Below are positions 1 to 7,376 of a DNA stretch of 13,409 nt, in pieces. Under the pieces are notes generated by a model. That model was given only the letters and a program-made list of their open reading frames with translations. It did not search any database and was not told the origin of the DNA. A program made the position numbers and the translations under genes. This stretch comes from Stephanodiscus triporus (lineage: Eukaryota > Bacillariophyta > Thalassiosirophyceae > Thalassiosirales > Thalassiosiraceae), in contig JALLAZ010000772.1 of NCBI GenBank assembly GCA_036939755.1, positions 1 through 13,409 of the forward strand, written 5' to 3'. How positions within the stretch are numbered: position 1 is the stretch's first letter; every line of letters begins with the position of its first letter.

Positions 1-90
1 TCGTTACTTATAAGTGTAAACTCGACACTTATAAGTGTCAAGTGGTAGACCCCTCAGACCAGTCTACCATGACTCACTTATAAGTGTACA
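1..90. repeat. Three copies of a perfect palindrome (core ACTTATAAGT) plus a hairpin
   Basis: The 10-bp palindrome ACTTATAAGT occurs at 6-15, 27-36 and 76-85. The second copy extends to a perfect 16-bp palindrome (GACACTTATAAGTGTC, 24-39) and the third to 12 bp (75-86). Between copies two and three, TGGTAGAC (42-49) and GTCTACCA (62-69) form an 8-bp stem with a 12-nt loop. The array ends about 100 bp before the start codon of the DUF6818 gene remnant, so it could be its promoter or operator array, or the terminal part of a mobile element running off the left edge. Nothing here decides between these. Confidence 0.8.
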
Positions 91-191
91 TTTTGCACTT
101 AATCCACTCAATGTAATTTTACTCCGCACAACCTTCTCTGCCGCACTTCTTCTTCTAGTCTGCAGCAATTCTACTTCTAGTTCGATTGACG

Positions 192-1164
192 ATGGCCACC
201 AAGCAAGGAAGGAGGGGAGTTAAATTTACCGTCCAAGAGATGGAGAGCTTGCTCAAGGCCATTGATGACATCATTCCAATTGGTAATCCCAATTGGGAGC
301 GGGTTTGGGACAGGCACAATGCGTGCTATCCCCAACAGGATTGGACTGCTGAGTTGCTTAGGCGCAAGTTTCAGACTCTGGTTAGAAAAAATGAAAACAG
401 GTGATCCAAATTGTCTGCCTCACATTCGTTCTGCCAAACGCATTTACAGGAAAATTGTAGAAGCTACAGACAGCGCTGATGGTGAATCAAATAAAGAGAA
501 GAGTAAGATGACAATTGCAATGACAACGAGGAAGAGACTATGACAATGACAAAAAGAAAGATGACAATGAGGAGGACGACAACAATGGTAGTGGCGGTGG
601 CGTCGGCGTTGGCATCATCACCTATGACTTGCTGGATGACGATGTGATTGGACAAGATCAGCACGAGCATGGTGGCAACCGTCCATTTTTGCCACGTGAG
701 CTTCTTGATGTCTCTGATGTTACAGTGGCCTCAATCGAGGGAAGCCGTATTAGTAGCAAGAAATGCTCGTCCATTGCAGGGGGAGGGGGGGGTCAGCAAA
801 ATAGGGTAAGAGCTTTGAAAAGCCATTGCGAATCCCTCAGAAGTTGAAGTCAAAGTCTGACAGCAATGATGGTGATGATGATGGGTTCTCTTTTAATAAG
901 ATGATGGGAATGATGATGATGCAAAACCGCCTAGATAATGAGCAGAGGGAGTGGCAGTTTAAAAGCGAACAAGAGCAGAGGGAGAGGGATTACGAGCTTC
1001 GTCGGGAGGAGATGGAAATGGCGTGCAAGGATGCTCATGCGCATCGGCTGTTGATGAACATCATGCTCATGTTGATTCTGAACAAAATGGAGGGGAAAAG
1101 AGCAACCCACCACCCAGCCCCAGCAAAACCTAGGGAATATTTGCAATGTGTGTTTGTAGCTTGA
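192..1164 (+). pseudogene. Frameshifted DUF6818 (Myb/SANT-like) domain gene with C-terminal coiled coil
   Basis: ATG at 192 opens a frame whose first 65 residues look like the DUF6818 helical domain of oomycete and diatom proteins: an aromatic/EM start, a PIG...W motif and an RRKF motif. The frame breaks at an A6 run (386-391); the family's TGDPNC motif and AK-RI helix continue one frame over (391 to about 507). An acidic Asn/Asp-rich linker continues in a third frame (about 542-840), and a charged Q/E/R coiled coil with a Met-rich segment continues in the first shifted frame (about 830-1164, stop TGA at 1162-1164). At least three net frame changes are needed, and the order of parts is that of one colinear protein. 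The intact neighbours carry equal or longer homopolymers without breaks, so I favour true decay over sequencing error. The family may derive from the Myb-like partner protein of a DNA transposon, but no transposase is visible here. Confidence 0.7.
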
Positions 1165-2004
1165 TCAATATAAAAGAAGTTTTTGACTGTAGACTGATCA
1201 ATTTACAACTAAATTTAGAATAAAATTATTTGCAATCTGCTTAAAATCTAATGCCTTCATTTGCGTCGCATTCGAGATGTTTCATGTACAAAATTAATTC
1301 CCACCATTCTTGCATGCATATTGTACAGCAAGACAAACATATTTAAGACAATCCTCCACTCCCCTCTCTCTTCATACACAAATCTATCCTTCACCCTTGG
1401 GAAAGAAGCCTGCATCGTGAGCATTCCCCACTCTGCCGTCTGCCGTGCTGATGTTGCCTGTCTTTTTTTTTAAGGTCAAGTTTCCTCTCCCGACGCATTG
1501 GTGCATTGGAACCCAACTGGTCCTGGCACGATTTATATAAGAAGTCTCTGCTGATGTTCCCGAATGCCGAGTCAATGCAGCAGGATTCTGTCAAATGACA
1601 GGCAGTCAAAGCCTGTCATTGTGATTAATGCCTGGTCATTTTGCGATGCAAGCAATTTTTGCCACAGAGACAGTGCCATCGGATCAGTGCACGTCGAGGA
1701 ATTTTCTGATATCGTCGTTGATGCTCATCGATCAAGAGGCTCCTGAAAAATCCTTTTGGTAGTGGGAGTGCTTATAAGGCCCCCTCTTTTTTCTCCAGTG
1801 ACGGCAGGCAAGGCAAAGGAGGAGGGCATGTTCCAAGATACGCATCGCAAAGGGGGGGGGCGGCAGGAGGGAGAAGCGGTGCAAGGGTTGGCCGGGGAAA
1901 TAATTCAGTCACTAGTCCTTTTGTGCAGAAAAGACCTATTTTGTTTTGGGGCTGAAAGCATGCACAAACACAAAATTAAGTGTTTGTGTATCACAAACGC
2001 TTAA
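1165..2004. other. Intergenic region without a convincing gene
   Basis: Short open frames exist on both strands (for example 1564-1746, +), but none shows a family motif, start context or splice structure that I can support. The sequence starts AT-rich after the DUF6818 remnant and becomes G-rich near 1850-1880 with a G9 run. Two strong stem-loops lie in it and are listed separately. Confidence 0.6.
1594..1620. repeat. Perfect 10-bp inverted repeat, 7-nt loop
   Basis: AATGACAGGC (1594-1603) and GCCTGTCATT (1611-1620) are exact reverse complements separated by AGTCAAA. It would fold as a stable hairpin in either strand. No U-run follows directly on the + strand and no gene end is near, so I do not call it a terminator. 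It may be a short foldback relic or a structured RNA element. Confidence 0.8.
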
Positions 2005-2007
2005 TTT
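1973..2007. repeat. 16-bp inverted repeat with 3-nt loop
   Basis: Left arm 1973-1988 and right arm 1992-2007 pair over 16 positions with only the 3-nt loop TAT. The single mismatch (T1981 opposite G1999) is a G-U pair in + strand RNA. Such a tight long hairpin resembles a miniature foldback element or a small-RNA precursor arm. A partly competing ACAAACAC copy lies just upstream at about 1964-1971. Confidence 0.8.
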
Positions 2008-2206
2008 AATTTTGGGATTGCTCCATTGGGTCAAACGACTCCACCAAACTGGGATGCATCTGTGACAGCAGTTTTGCACCATCCAGAACCCCCTTGTGTG
2101 TGCTCATGCACGCAAGAGTGCAAGTTTGCATTCGACACATCCTGGTGTGATCGCTCATACACATGCGACGAATGCAGGGAACAAGCATGTGTTTTTTCAT
2201 CATGAA
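2005..2206 (+). other. Cysteine-rich open frame without ATG (possible exon)
   Basis: This frame is open from 2005 (just after TAA at 2002-2004) to TGA at 2204-2206, 66 codons, with no internal ATG. The last 35 codons encode eight cysteines (C-x-C-x3-C-x3-C-x9-C-x5-C-x2-C-x5-C), a spacing like a small disulfide-rich extracellular domain. No family is recognised. There is no signal peptide in the frame, and a splice acceptor would be required (a CAG lies near 2068). The opposite strand is also open for 110 codons (2338-2006), so the cysteine richness could be a by-product of TGC/GCA-rich DNA. Treat it as a hypothesis. Confidence 0.18.
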
Positions 2207-3145
2207 AAGTGATGACACAATTCCGATGAATCGTAAATAGCAGCGTGACATAGGGCGATTCAAGGCGATGAAATATTTTGAACAAGAGGGGAAGATGGAC
2301 AAACTTACCTGGTCAGTGTTAATATTTGACAACATCAAGGGAGGGGGGGAGGGGGAGGAGTGCGATGGTGCCGCATCATCCCATTATGATAATAAATGAT
2401 ATAAGTGGGGCGTTGAAGGTGGTGTGCCCCCTCCCACCGTTTCCGTCATCGTCCTTCCTCCTCCTTCTCCTCCCCCAGCGGATCGTCGACACCCCTCCCC
2501 CCATCTCACCTCCCGACAGCCAACACCACAACAGCTTCAGTAGTATCTTCAAACGATACCTTTTTAGGGAAAACCCGAGAGAAAACCAACATCATGCGGC
2601 GGCGATGGCGGCAATGGGGGGGGAGCAGCGCCAAGGGGGCCGATGGTCAATTGGGTCGAGAGGAAGTGACTGCATGAAGAGCATCAACTCCGGATGATGG
2701 GCAGCAGCGTGGGAGGGTGTCAAGTTCGGCCAAGGCGGGTGGGGCAGAAATATTTATGGTGTGAGAGGTTTGGTTCGGATCCTGAGTTTTATGTAAAAAG
2801 TACATAATGCTAACAAATGTTACTTTGTACGTATGTAGGTCACCCAAAAAAAGTTTGTACCAGTGGATGAGCCGCTCTACGTATCTGGGAGGTGGTGGGG
2901 GTGGGCGGCGGGGGGCATCCATCACATTATTCATAATATTTTCAGGCAGGTCGGATACTGGTCTGTCCGTGGTCCAATGCTTTCTTCCCGCCTTTTCTGT
3001 CTTTTTTCTTTGGGAAAATACCATGGAACATGCAGTTTAAGCAGCACGCAGCATAAGCAATCTGCGAGAAAATGTACCCCTACGTACAACCCCACTTCTT
3101 GTTTTGAACTTAATCCTACGTAAGTAAGTGATTTGAACCCCATGG
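2207..3145. other. Intergenic, low-complexity; no gene supported
   Basis: Contains a G-rich stretch (2339-2360), a pyrimidine-rich stretch (about 2428-2515) and a TATA-like GATATAAGTGG at about 2399. Small open frames (for example + 2326-2697 and - 2647-3024, 125 aa with a proline run) lack recognisable domains and overlap each other on opposite strands. A TATA-like box followed by pyrimidine-rich DNA is compatible with a promoter for an unidentified short transcript starting near 2590, but no coding product is convincing. Confidence 0.5.
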
Positions 3146-3257
3146 TCATTTTCCTATCTTTAAGACAATTTTAACGATATGTGGGTTGCCTATGGTGCAC
3201 GGTGATGTGTGTGCAATAGTAGATGCACCAGACAGAAGCTGGAGCTTCTCATTAGCA

Positions 3258-3290
3258 GGATACTGCTTGCAATGCTGGACAGCAGTATCC
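3258..3290. repeat. Perfect 10-bp inverted repeat, 13-nt loop
   Basis: GGATACTGCT (3258-3267) and AGCAGTATCC (3281-3290) are exact reverse complements. A second small palindrome, AGAAGCT-GG-AGCTTCT, lies about 10 bp upstream (about 3234-3249), so two hairpins stand side by side. No function is assigned. Confidence 0.75.
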
Positions 3291-3600
3291 AGTCTTTTGG
3301 CAAGGCCCACATGGTTGGCCCTCCAGGATTGTAGACTTTGGTCTTCATTTGCGATTGTGAAAGGAGATCGACGGATTGCACCCACAAACACAAATGAGTT
3401 GTGCCATCAGAGGACCGCGTAGGGAACTACTGGAGGACATAGTACAATATTGAGCAGATTGTGCCAAAAAAATCATCGAGAGGTCCAACGTAGGAATAAT
3501 ACAAAAAACAATTCCGATATGTTACATACTTGATGCGAGAAAGGATGTACGTTTTGATTGCTTAGACTGCGTGTTCTACGGTAGGTGGTTTGTACCTGAC

Positions 3601-3797
3601 TTAGGTCGAATGTGGAACGGAATGGCCATAACTTTTGCAAAAATGGGGTAACAACCACCATTCAAAGTGCAAAAGGCTTTGTCTATGCATAACTAGACTA
3701 CCCCTAACAGGATTTTGGATGGCATTGATTGGAAGGAGTCTCTTGGTGTATTTCCCTGGCATTTTCCCCCATATGGAATTAGGTCTAATGTGGAACG
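3601..3797. repeat. 19-bp direct repeat pair 178 bp apart
   Basis: TTAGGTCGAATGTGGAACG (3601-3619) recurs at 3779-3797 with one substitution (G to T at position 8). The sequences between and after the copies do not match, so this is not a tandem satellite. It may be the remains of a duplication or paired protein-binding sites. Confidence 0.75.
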
Positions 3798-3985
3798 TTT
3801 GATTCCCACGTAGCTTCTGGTATGTTTTTTTTGCTTTTTCGCCTCCAATATGTAGACAACCATGGTGACTGCCAAAACGAAGATGAGAGTCAAATATTTG
3901 AGGCCCTCAACATGGCCGACGCGCTAATCTAAGTGCACGGGCCGTGAGGAGAGACATATACAATGTATTTGTGCCATCGCTGTTG

Positions 3986-4008
3986 CCGCTGATGCTCTGC
4001 ATCGGCGG
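3986..4008. repeat. 10-bp hairpin with 3-nt loop
   Basis: CCGCTGATGC (3986-3995) pairs with GCATCGGCGG (3999-4008) around the loop TCT. One position is a U-G pair in + strand RNA. It is GC-rich and compact, and no following U-run marks it as a terminator. Confidence 0.6.
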
Positions 4009-4150
4009 TATGACCATCACAACCAGCAAACATCATGTTCATCAATGCGTTGTGCCTTAGAGTAGCTAATAAACATAATTAATGATAATTTTTTTAGTTT
4101 TAACAACATAGTCCTGTCAAAGTATGTTTGTTGATTGCTGTATGCTCAAA

Positions 4151-4622
4151 AGCCAGGAGTGGGGCCCTGTGGCGGCCGTAGGACGATGGCGACCATCATG
4201 ATCGATTGATTTTTTTGCCTGCTGTTGTATAAATCGCCTCCTTAACCGCCTCTTCCTCGTCCATTGCCACCACCGCCACCATGCATTGTGTCCTCACGAT
4301 GTAACAAATCGGCGGATGTGAAGGAGTGACCGATTTGGCGTGGAGGCTGGCGTGCCGACGGCTCTGATGCCGGCCATGATGCATTTCATCACCTCATCGC
4401 CAATTTTCCAGTATGTTGCCCTACGTATTCCTACGTAAGACACAACCCACAACACCAAAAAAGGCCATCGGCGCATTGTGACTTAGATGGTCCATCACGG
4501 CTGCCATGTTGCCCCACTAACGGTGCTGCCGCATACAACAGTCGCTCATAAGGTTGGCTGTGGCGGCGCCGGGAGCCGGGAGTGAGGCACCATGGTGGCC
4601 GTAGGATGACGGCGGCCACCAT
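4151..4622 (-). repeat. 49-bp direct repeat (4151-4199 and 4574-4622), transition-diverged
   Basis: The two copies align without gaps over 49 bp with 10 differences, nine of them transitions and one a transversion. They are 423 bp apart (141 x 3). Read on the minus strand, each copy starts with ATG and keeps an open frame of 16 codons with a shared LRPP...TPG core, so the duplicated segment may once have been coding. The downstream copy then runs open to about 4431; the other stops almost at once. The DNA between (about 370 bp) contains no recognised gene. It could be a short direct-repeat-flanked element (TRIM-like) or an old segmental duplication. Confidence 0.65.
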
Positions 4623-4625
4623 GGT
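4589..4625. repeat. Perfect 13-bp inverted repeat
   Basis: ACCATGGTGGCCG (4589-4601) and CGGCCACCATGGT (4613-4625) are exact reverse complements with an 11-nt loop. The repeat lies across the downstream copy of the 49-bp direct repeat. The other direct-repeat copy does not preserve the pairing, so the hairpin either arose in this copy or was lost in the other. Confidence 0.85.
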
Positions 4626-4633
4626 CGGTGGGT

Positions 4634-4678
4634 GTGTGTTTTGCTAGCTTTAGCTAGCTTTTACCTAGCAAAACACAC
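4634..4678. repeat. Perfect 14-bp inverted repeat with nested GCTAGC palindromes
   Basis: GTGTGTTTTGCTAG (4634-4647) and CTAGCAAAACACAC (4665-4678) are exact reverse complements. The 17-nt centre carries a further GCTAGC (4653-4658) repeating the GCTAGC at 4643-4648, so alternative foldings are possible. It starts 8 bp after the previous inverted repeat, giving two strong hairpins in tandem. An A/C-rich low-complexity stretch follows (about 4670-4733). Confidence 0.85.
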
Positions 4679-4733
4679 GTCACAACACACAACAATTAAC
4701 TAGAAAAACACAACACAAAACAACAACCAACTC

Positions 4734-5367
4734 CTTCACCAATACGAAGGCATTGTCGTCTGGGTTGTGGGGATTGGGCGATTTTACCACAGTAGGGTGC
4801 CGGGCAGTGCCTTTGGGAGTCGATGTGGCGGTGGAGCGGGCCGACATGCTGTAGAATTGAAAAAGATCTGTTCATGTGAAATTTGTCCTTGCTAAGTTGC
4901 GCGGTAAAATCACAAGAAAATATTATATAAGTGGACAATGGCACGCGGTACTATGATGGGATGTGACCACATACACCCCACATATGACACATCAATCGAT
5001 GCAGAAGCGGAGGAGGAATTGGTATACTTTTATCAGAATTGTCTTATTGGCAAGTCCCTTAAAGATACAGCCTGGCGCGCAAAACGTCCCACATTAACCT
5101 AGAATTAGTACATAATAATAAGCATCCCACATTTGACCTTAGACTGGTAGTATCGTATCGAAGAGAGAGAAATAGGATGGGGCGGCCGAGCACGAGGCGC
5201 ATAAAAATGGCGCGCTGTCCAATGCTCCTCGCGTTGCGTGCACCGATAATAACAACTATCGTAACCGACCGACCGCCCACCGAAGCCCATCCCACAGTAA
5301 CCTTCCTATCCACATCGATCCCATCTCCAACATTCCTCCTTCGTTCGCAAAATCCTCGAGAGAAGTA
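4734..5367 (+). promoter_or_regulatory. Upstream region of the primase gene, with two TGGCGCGC octamers
   Basis: No gene is seen between the A/C-rich stretch and the primase ATG. A TATA-like ATTATATAAG lies at 4921-4930, too far (about 440 bp) to be clearly the primase TATA box. TGGCGCGC occurs twice, at 5073-5080 and 5208-5215, on the same strand 135 bp apart. GGCGC cores resemble E2F/DP sites, which control primase genes in animals and plants, but the T-rich half of the consensus is poor, so this assignment is inferred. The frames on the opposite strand (5059-5610) mirror the GC-rich N-terminus of the gene. Confidence 0.3.
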
Positions 5368-7088
5368 ATGGGCGCCGCCACCGACGCCGTCGACGATGAC
5401 GAACGCGAGTTCGGCGCGGAGGACGACGTCGTCCCCGCCGTTAAATCGAACAATGACGTCGACTACGACGACGCCGACGCCGACGCACGTCGAGATGCGC
5501 CGCGGTCGTCGTCGTCCTCCTCCTCCTCCTCCGCCACCACCTCCGTCGTCTACAGCCCCGAGCTCCTGGGAGTTTACTACTCCCGCCTCTTCCCGTACGA
5601 CCTCCTCCACTCGTGGCTGTCGTACGACCCGTCGTCGATCAATCCCGGAAACGGCAAGGTCGTGACGCCCGCCAAGGCGTCGTCGTCGTCGTCGTCGTCG
5701 TCATCGTCCTCCTACTCGTCGTCGTCGTTGTCGTCGTCATCGACGTTCCCCCGGCGAGAGTTCAGCATGACCATCGAGCCGACGCCCGGGAGCGAGGTTT
5801 ACATCCGTTACCAGAGCTTCTCCTCGCGCGAAGACCTCGCCGCCGCCGTGATGCGACGACGGCCGACGAAGCTTGACATCGGCGCGGTGTTCAACCACCC
5901 CCCGAAGGACAACAAGTCCCTGCCGGCGGGGAAACTCCAGACGGTGGAGAGGGAGCTCGTGTTCGACGTCGACCTCACGGACTACGACGAGGTTCGCAAC
6001 TGCGGTTGCGCGGGCGCGGATATATGCCCCAAGTGCTGGACGTACATGGGCATGGCCATGGGGGTGATGGACGCCGGACTCAGGAGGGACTTCGGATTCC
6101 GGCATTTGGCGTGGTTCTACTCCGGAAGGAGGGGGGTGCACTGCTGGGTGTGCGACGAGTCGGCGAGGATGCTTACGAACGAGGCGAGGAGCGCGGTCGC
6201 CTCCTACTTCGAGGTGCGTTGCTTCGTTTCTTCTTCTCCCGTCTGCTACCCCTCTTCACTCCCCGCCTGTTTTCGCCTCTCCTCACGCTTTACTTTCGGA
6301 CGTTTCCCTCCCTCGAATGCGCGCGGCAGGTCAACCTTGGATCGGACAAGAACAAGGGCTTCAACCTCTCCGCTCCCCTCCACCCCGCCCTCGCCCGCGC
6401 CTACGAGATTCTGGAGCCGCGCTTCGTCGACAGCGTCCTGCCGGAGGACGGACACGGCCTCCTCGCCACCCGGGCGTCGTGGACCAGGCTATTGCTCACC
6501 CTGCCGAAGGCCGCGCATCCCGTGGCGTCCAGGCTCGAGGAGAGGTGGGGCCGCTCCCCTGGTCGCGACGCGACGCCGCGGGAGAAGTGGCGCGAGCTGA
6601 AGTCGGAGCTCGCGTCGTTCGTCGGCGGCAGGGGAGGCGGCGCGAAGGCGCCCAAGACCCTGTCGTCGTCCGATCGCGTTCGTATCGAGATGTGGCCCGT
6701 CGAGACGGTATTCCGGCAGACATATCCCCGGCTGGACATCAACGTCTCTAAGATGCAGAACCACCTCCTCAAGAGTCCGTTCTGCGTCCATCCCAAGACG
6801 GGACGTGTGTGCGTGCCCATCGACGCCGACGACTTCGACTCCTTCGACCCGTTCGCGGTGCCAACGCTCGCGAGTCTCGTGAGGGAGCTGGATGAGTACG
6901 AGGCGAGGGGCGGCGGTGGAAACGACGCGAACGCAGACGGTGGCGTCGTCCACGACTGGCAGAAGACGAGCCTCAGGGGTCCATTCGAACGCTACAGGAA
7001 GAAAGTCCTCATCCCGCTGTTGAACGACGAGCGAAGGTCCGCAAGGGAGGAGAGGGAGAGGAGGGCGGCGGTGGTCGGAGACTTTTGA
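5368..7088 (+). CDS. PRIM1: DNA primase small (catalytic) subunit, two exons: 5368-6213 and 6330-7088
   Basis: Encodes the catalytic subunit of the nuclear primase-polymerase alpha complex, which makes the RNA primers for DNA replication. The joined protein is 534 aa; human PRIM1 is 420. The order is that of the eukaryotic/archaeal primase family. Residues 63-90 match the N-terminal helix region and EFSM (131-134) starts the core. FDVD (199-202) carries catalytic Asp200 and Asp202. The zinc knuckle is Cys212, Cys214, Cys220 and Cys223. SGRRGVHCW (252-260) holds the nucleotide-binding Arg254/Arg255 and His258. PRLDINVSK (415-423) supplies the third catalytic Asp418, and KSPF-VHPKTGR (430-441) and FDPF follow. 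Extra length comes from an acidic N-terminus (1-45), two Ser runs (47-55 and 105-125) and loops after 345. The ATG at 5368 is the first in frame and precedes all conserved motifs. The intron is phase 0 with GTGCGT and GGCAG ends. The closing basic/Glu-rich tail stops at TGA 7086-7088. The gene converges on the RBR ligase gene. Confidence 0.95.
5680..5742 (+). repeat. Coding TCG/TCC trinucleotide repeat (poly-Ser) in the primase gene
   Basis: A run of TCG codons with occasional TCA, TCC and TTG encodes residues 105-125 of the primase, interrupted by Tyr116 and Leu121. A shorter Ser run (TCG then TCC codons) lies at about 5506-5532. The main run sits in the loop that precedes the conserved EFSM strand, where human PRIM1 has only a few residues, so the insertion probably does not disturb the fold. 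Its length may vary between strains. Confidence 0.85.
6214..6329 (+). other. Intron of the primase gene (116 nt, phase 0)
   Basis: It begins GTGCGT after the conserved SYFE and ends CGGCAG before VNLGSDK. Splicing joins the two frames that carry the N- and C-terminal primase motifs. The intron is strongly pyrimidine-rich across most of its length. It has no in-frame stop, and its length is not a multiple of three, so an unspliced transcript would read on in the wrong frame to a stop at 6598-6600 and lose Asp418. Confidence 0.92.
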
Positions 7089-7376
7089 GCGCTCGCGATC
7101 ATTCCCACGGTTGGGGAGGGCGACGAATCAACGTGGGACACCGGAGAGTTGCTACATTTATGTTCAAAATCCATTGCTTTTTTTGACGAGAATTAAGCCA
7201 GTAAACTTTGATATTGGATTGTTTGATAACGATTATTGATATTCCTCGGAACTCCTTTTGATGATGATCCTAGTAGATGGTGTTGACATAGCAGCTCCCA
7301 AAATCCCCCTCTATCCCTGCAAAAATTTTATTGACTCGCTGAAATGCATCGGCATTGCCATCTCATTCGATGGAAA
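7089..7376. other. Convergent intergenic spacer between primase and RBR ligase
   Basis: A 288-bp AT-rich spacer holding both 3' untranslated regions. On the minus strand an AATAAA hexamer lies at 7332-7327, about 45 nt past the ligase stop codon, and is a reasonable polyadenylation signal. No equally clear AATAAA is seen for the primase on the + strand. Nothing else is found here. Confidence 0.6.
7327..7332 (-). promoter_or_regulatory. Candidate polyadenylation signal AATAAA of the RBR ligase
   Basis: AATAAA on the minus strand about 45 nt after the stop codon at 7377-7379, followed by a T-rich tract. The position suits a poly(A) signal. Algal signals are often degenerate, so confidence is moderate. 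Confidence 0.5.

Larger units (their letters stand above)
3146..4150. other. Intergenic; short hairpins and a 19-bp direct repeat, no gene supported
   Basis: Overlapping short frames on both strands near 3146-3422 carry no recognisable motif. The stretch holds the inverted repeat at 3258-3290, the direct repeat pair at 3601 and 3779, and the hairpin at 3986-4008, each listed separately. From about 4065 to 4115 it is AT-rich. Confidence 0.55.

Noticed and set aside
2006..2338. 110-codon minus-strand open frame, Met/Cys-rich
   Set aside because: Composition follows the TGC/GCA-rich DNA. No domain or splice support.
2647..3024. 125-codon minus-strand open frame with a proline run
   Set aside because: No recognised motif, plus-strand frames of similar size overlap it, and the proline run comes from a G-rich tract.
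3146..3391. 81-codon minus-strand open frame
   Set aside because: Starts at GTG, has no family motif, and a plus-strand frame of the same length lies opposite.
3601..3797. 178-bp tandem satellite
   Set aside because: Only the 19-bp start of the two units matches; the rest is unrelated.
5059..5610. 183-codon open frame on the minus strand
   Set aside because: Opposite the N-terminus of the primase gene. Its Gly/Val runs mirror the Ser/Asp codons of the real gene and no domain is present.
6006..6329. N-terminal part of the frame that runs from 6006 to 7088
   Set aside because: Only the part from 6330 on is primase exon 2. Upstream it is the wrong frame of exon 1 plus the intron.
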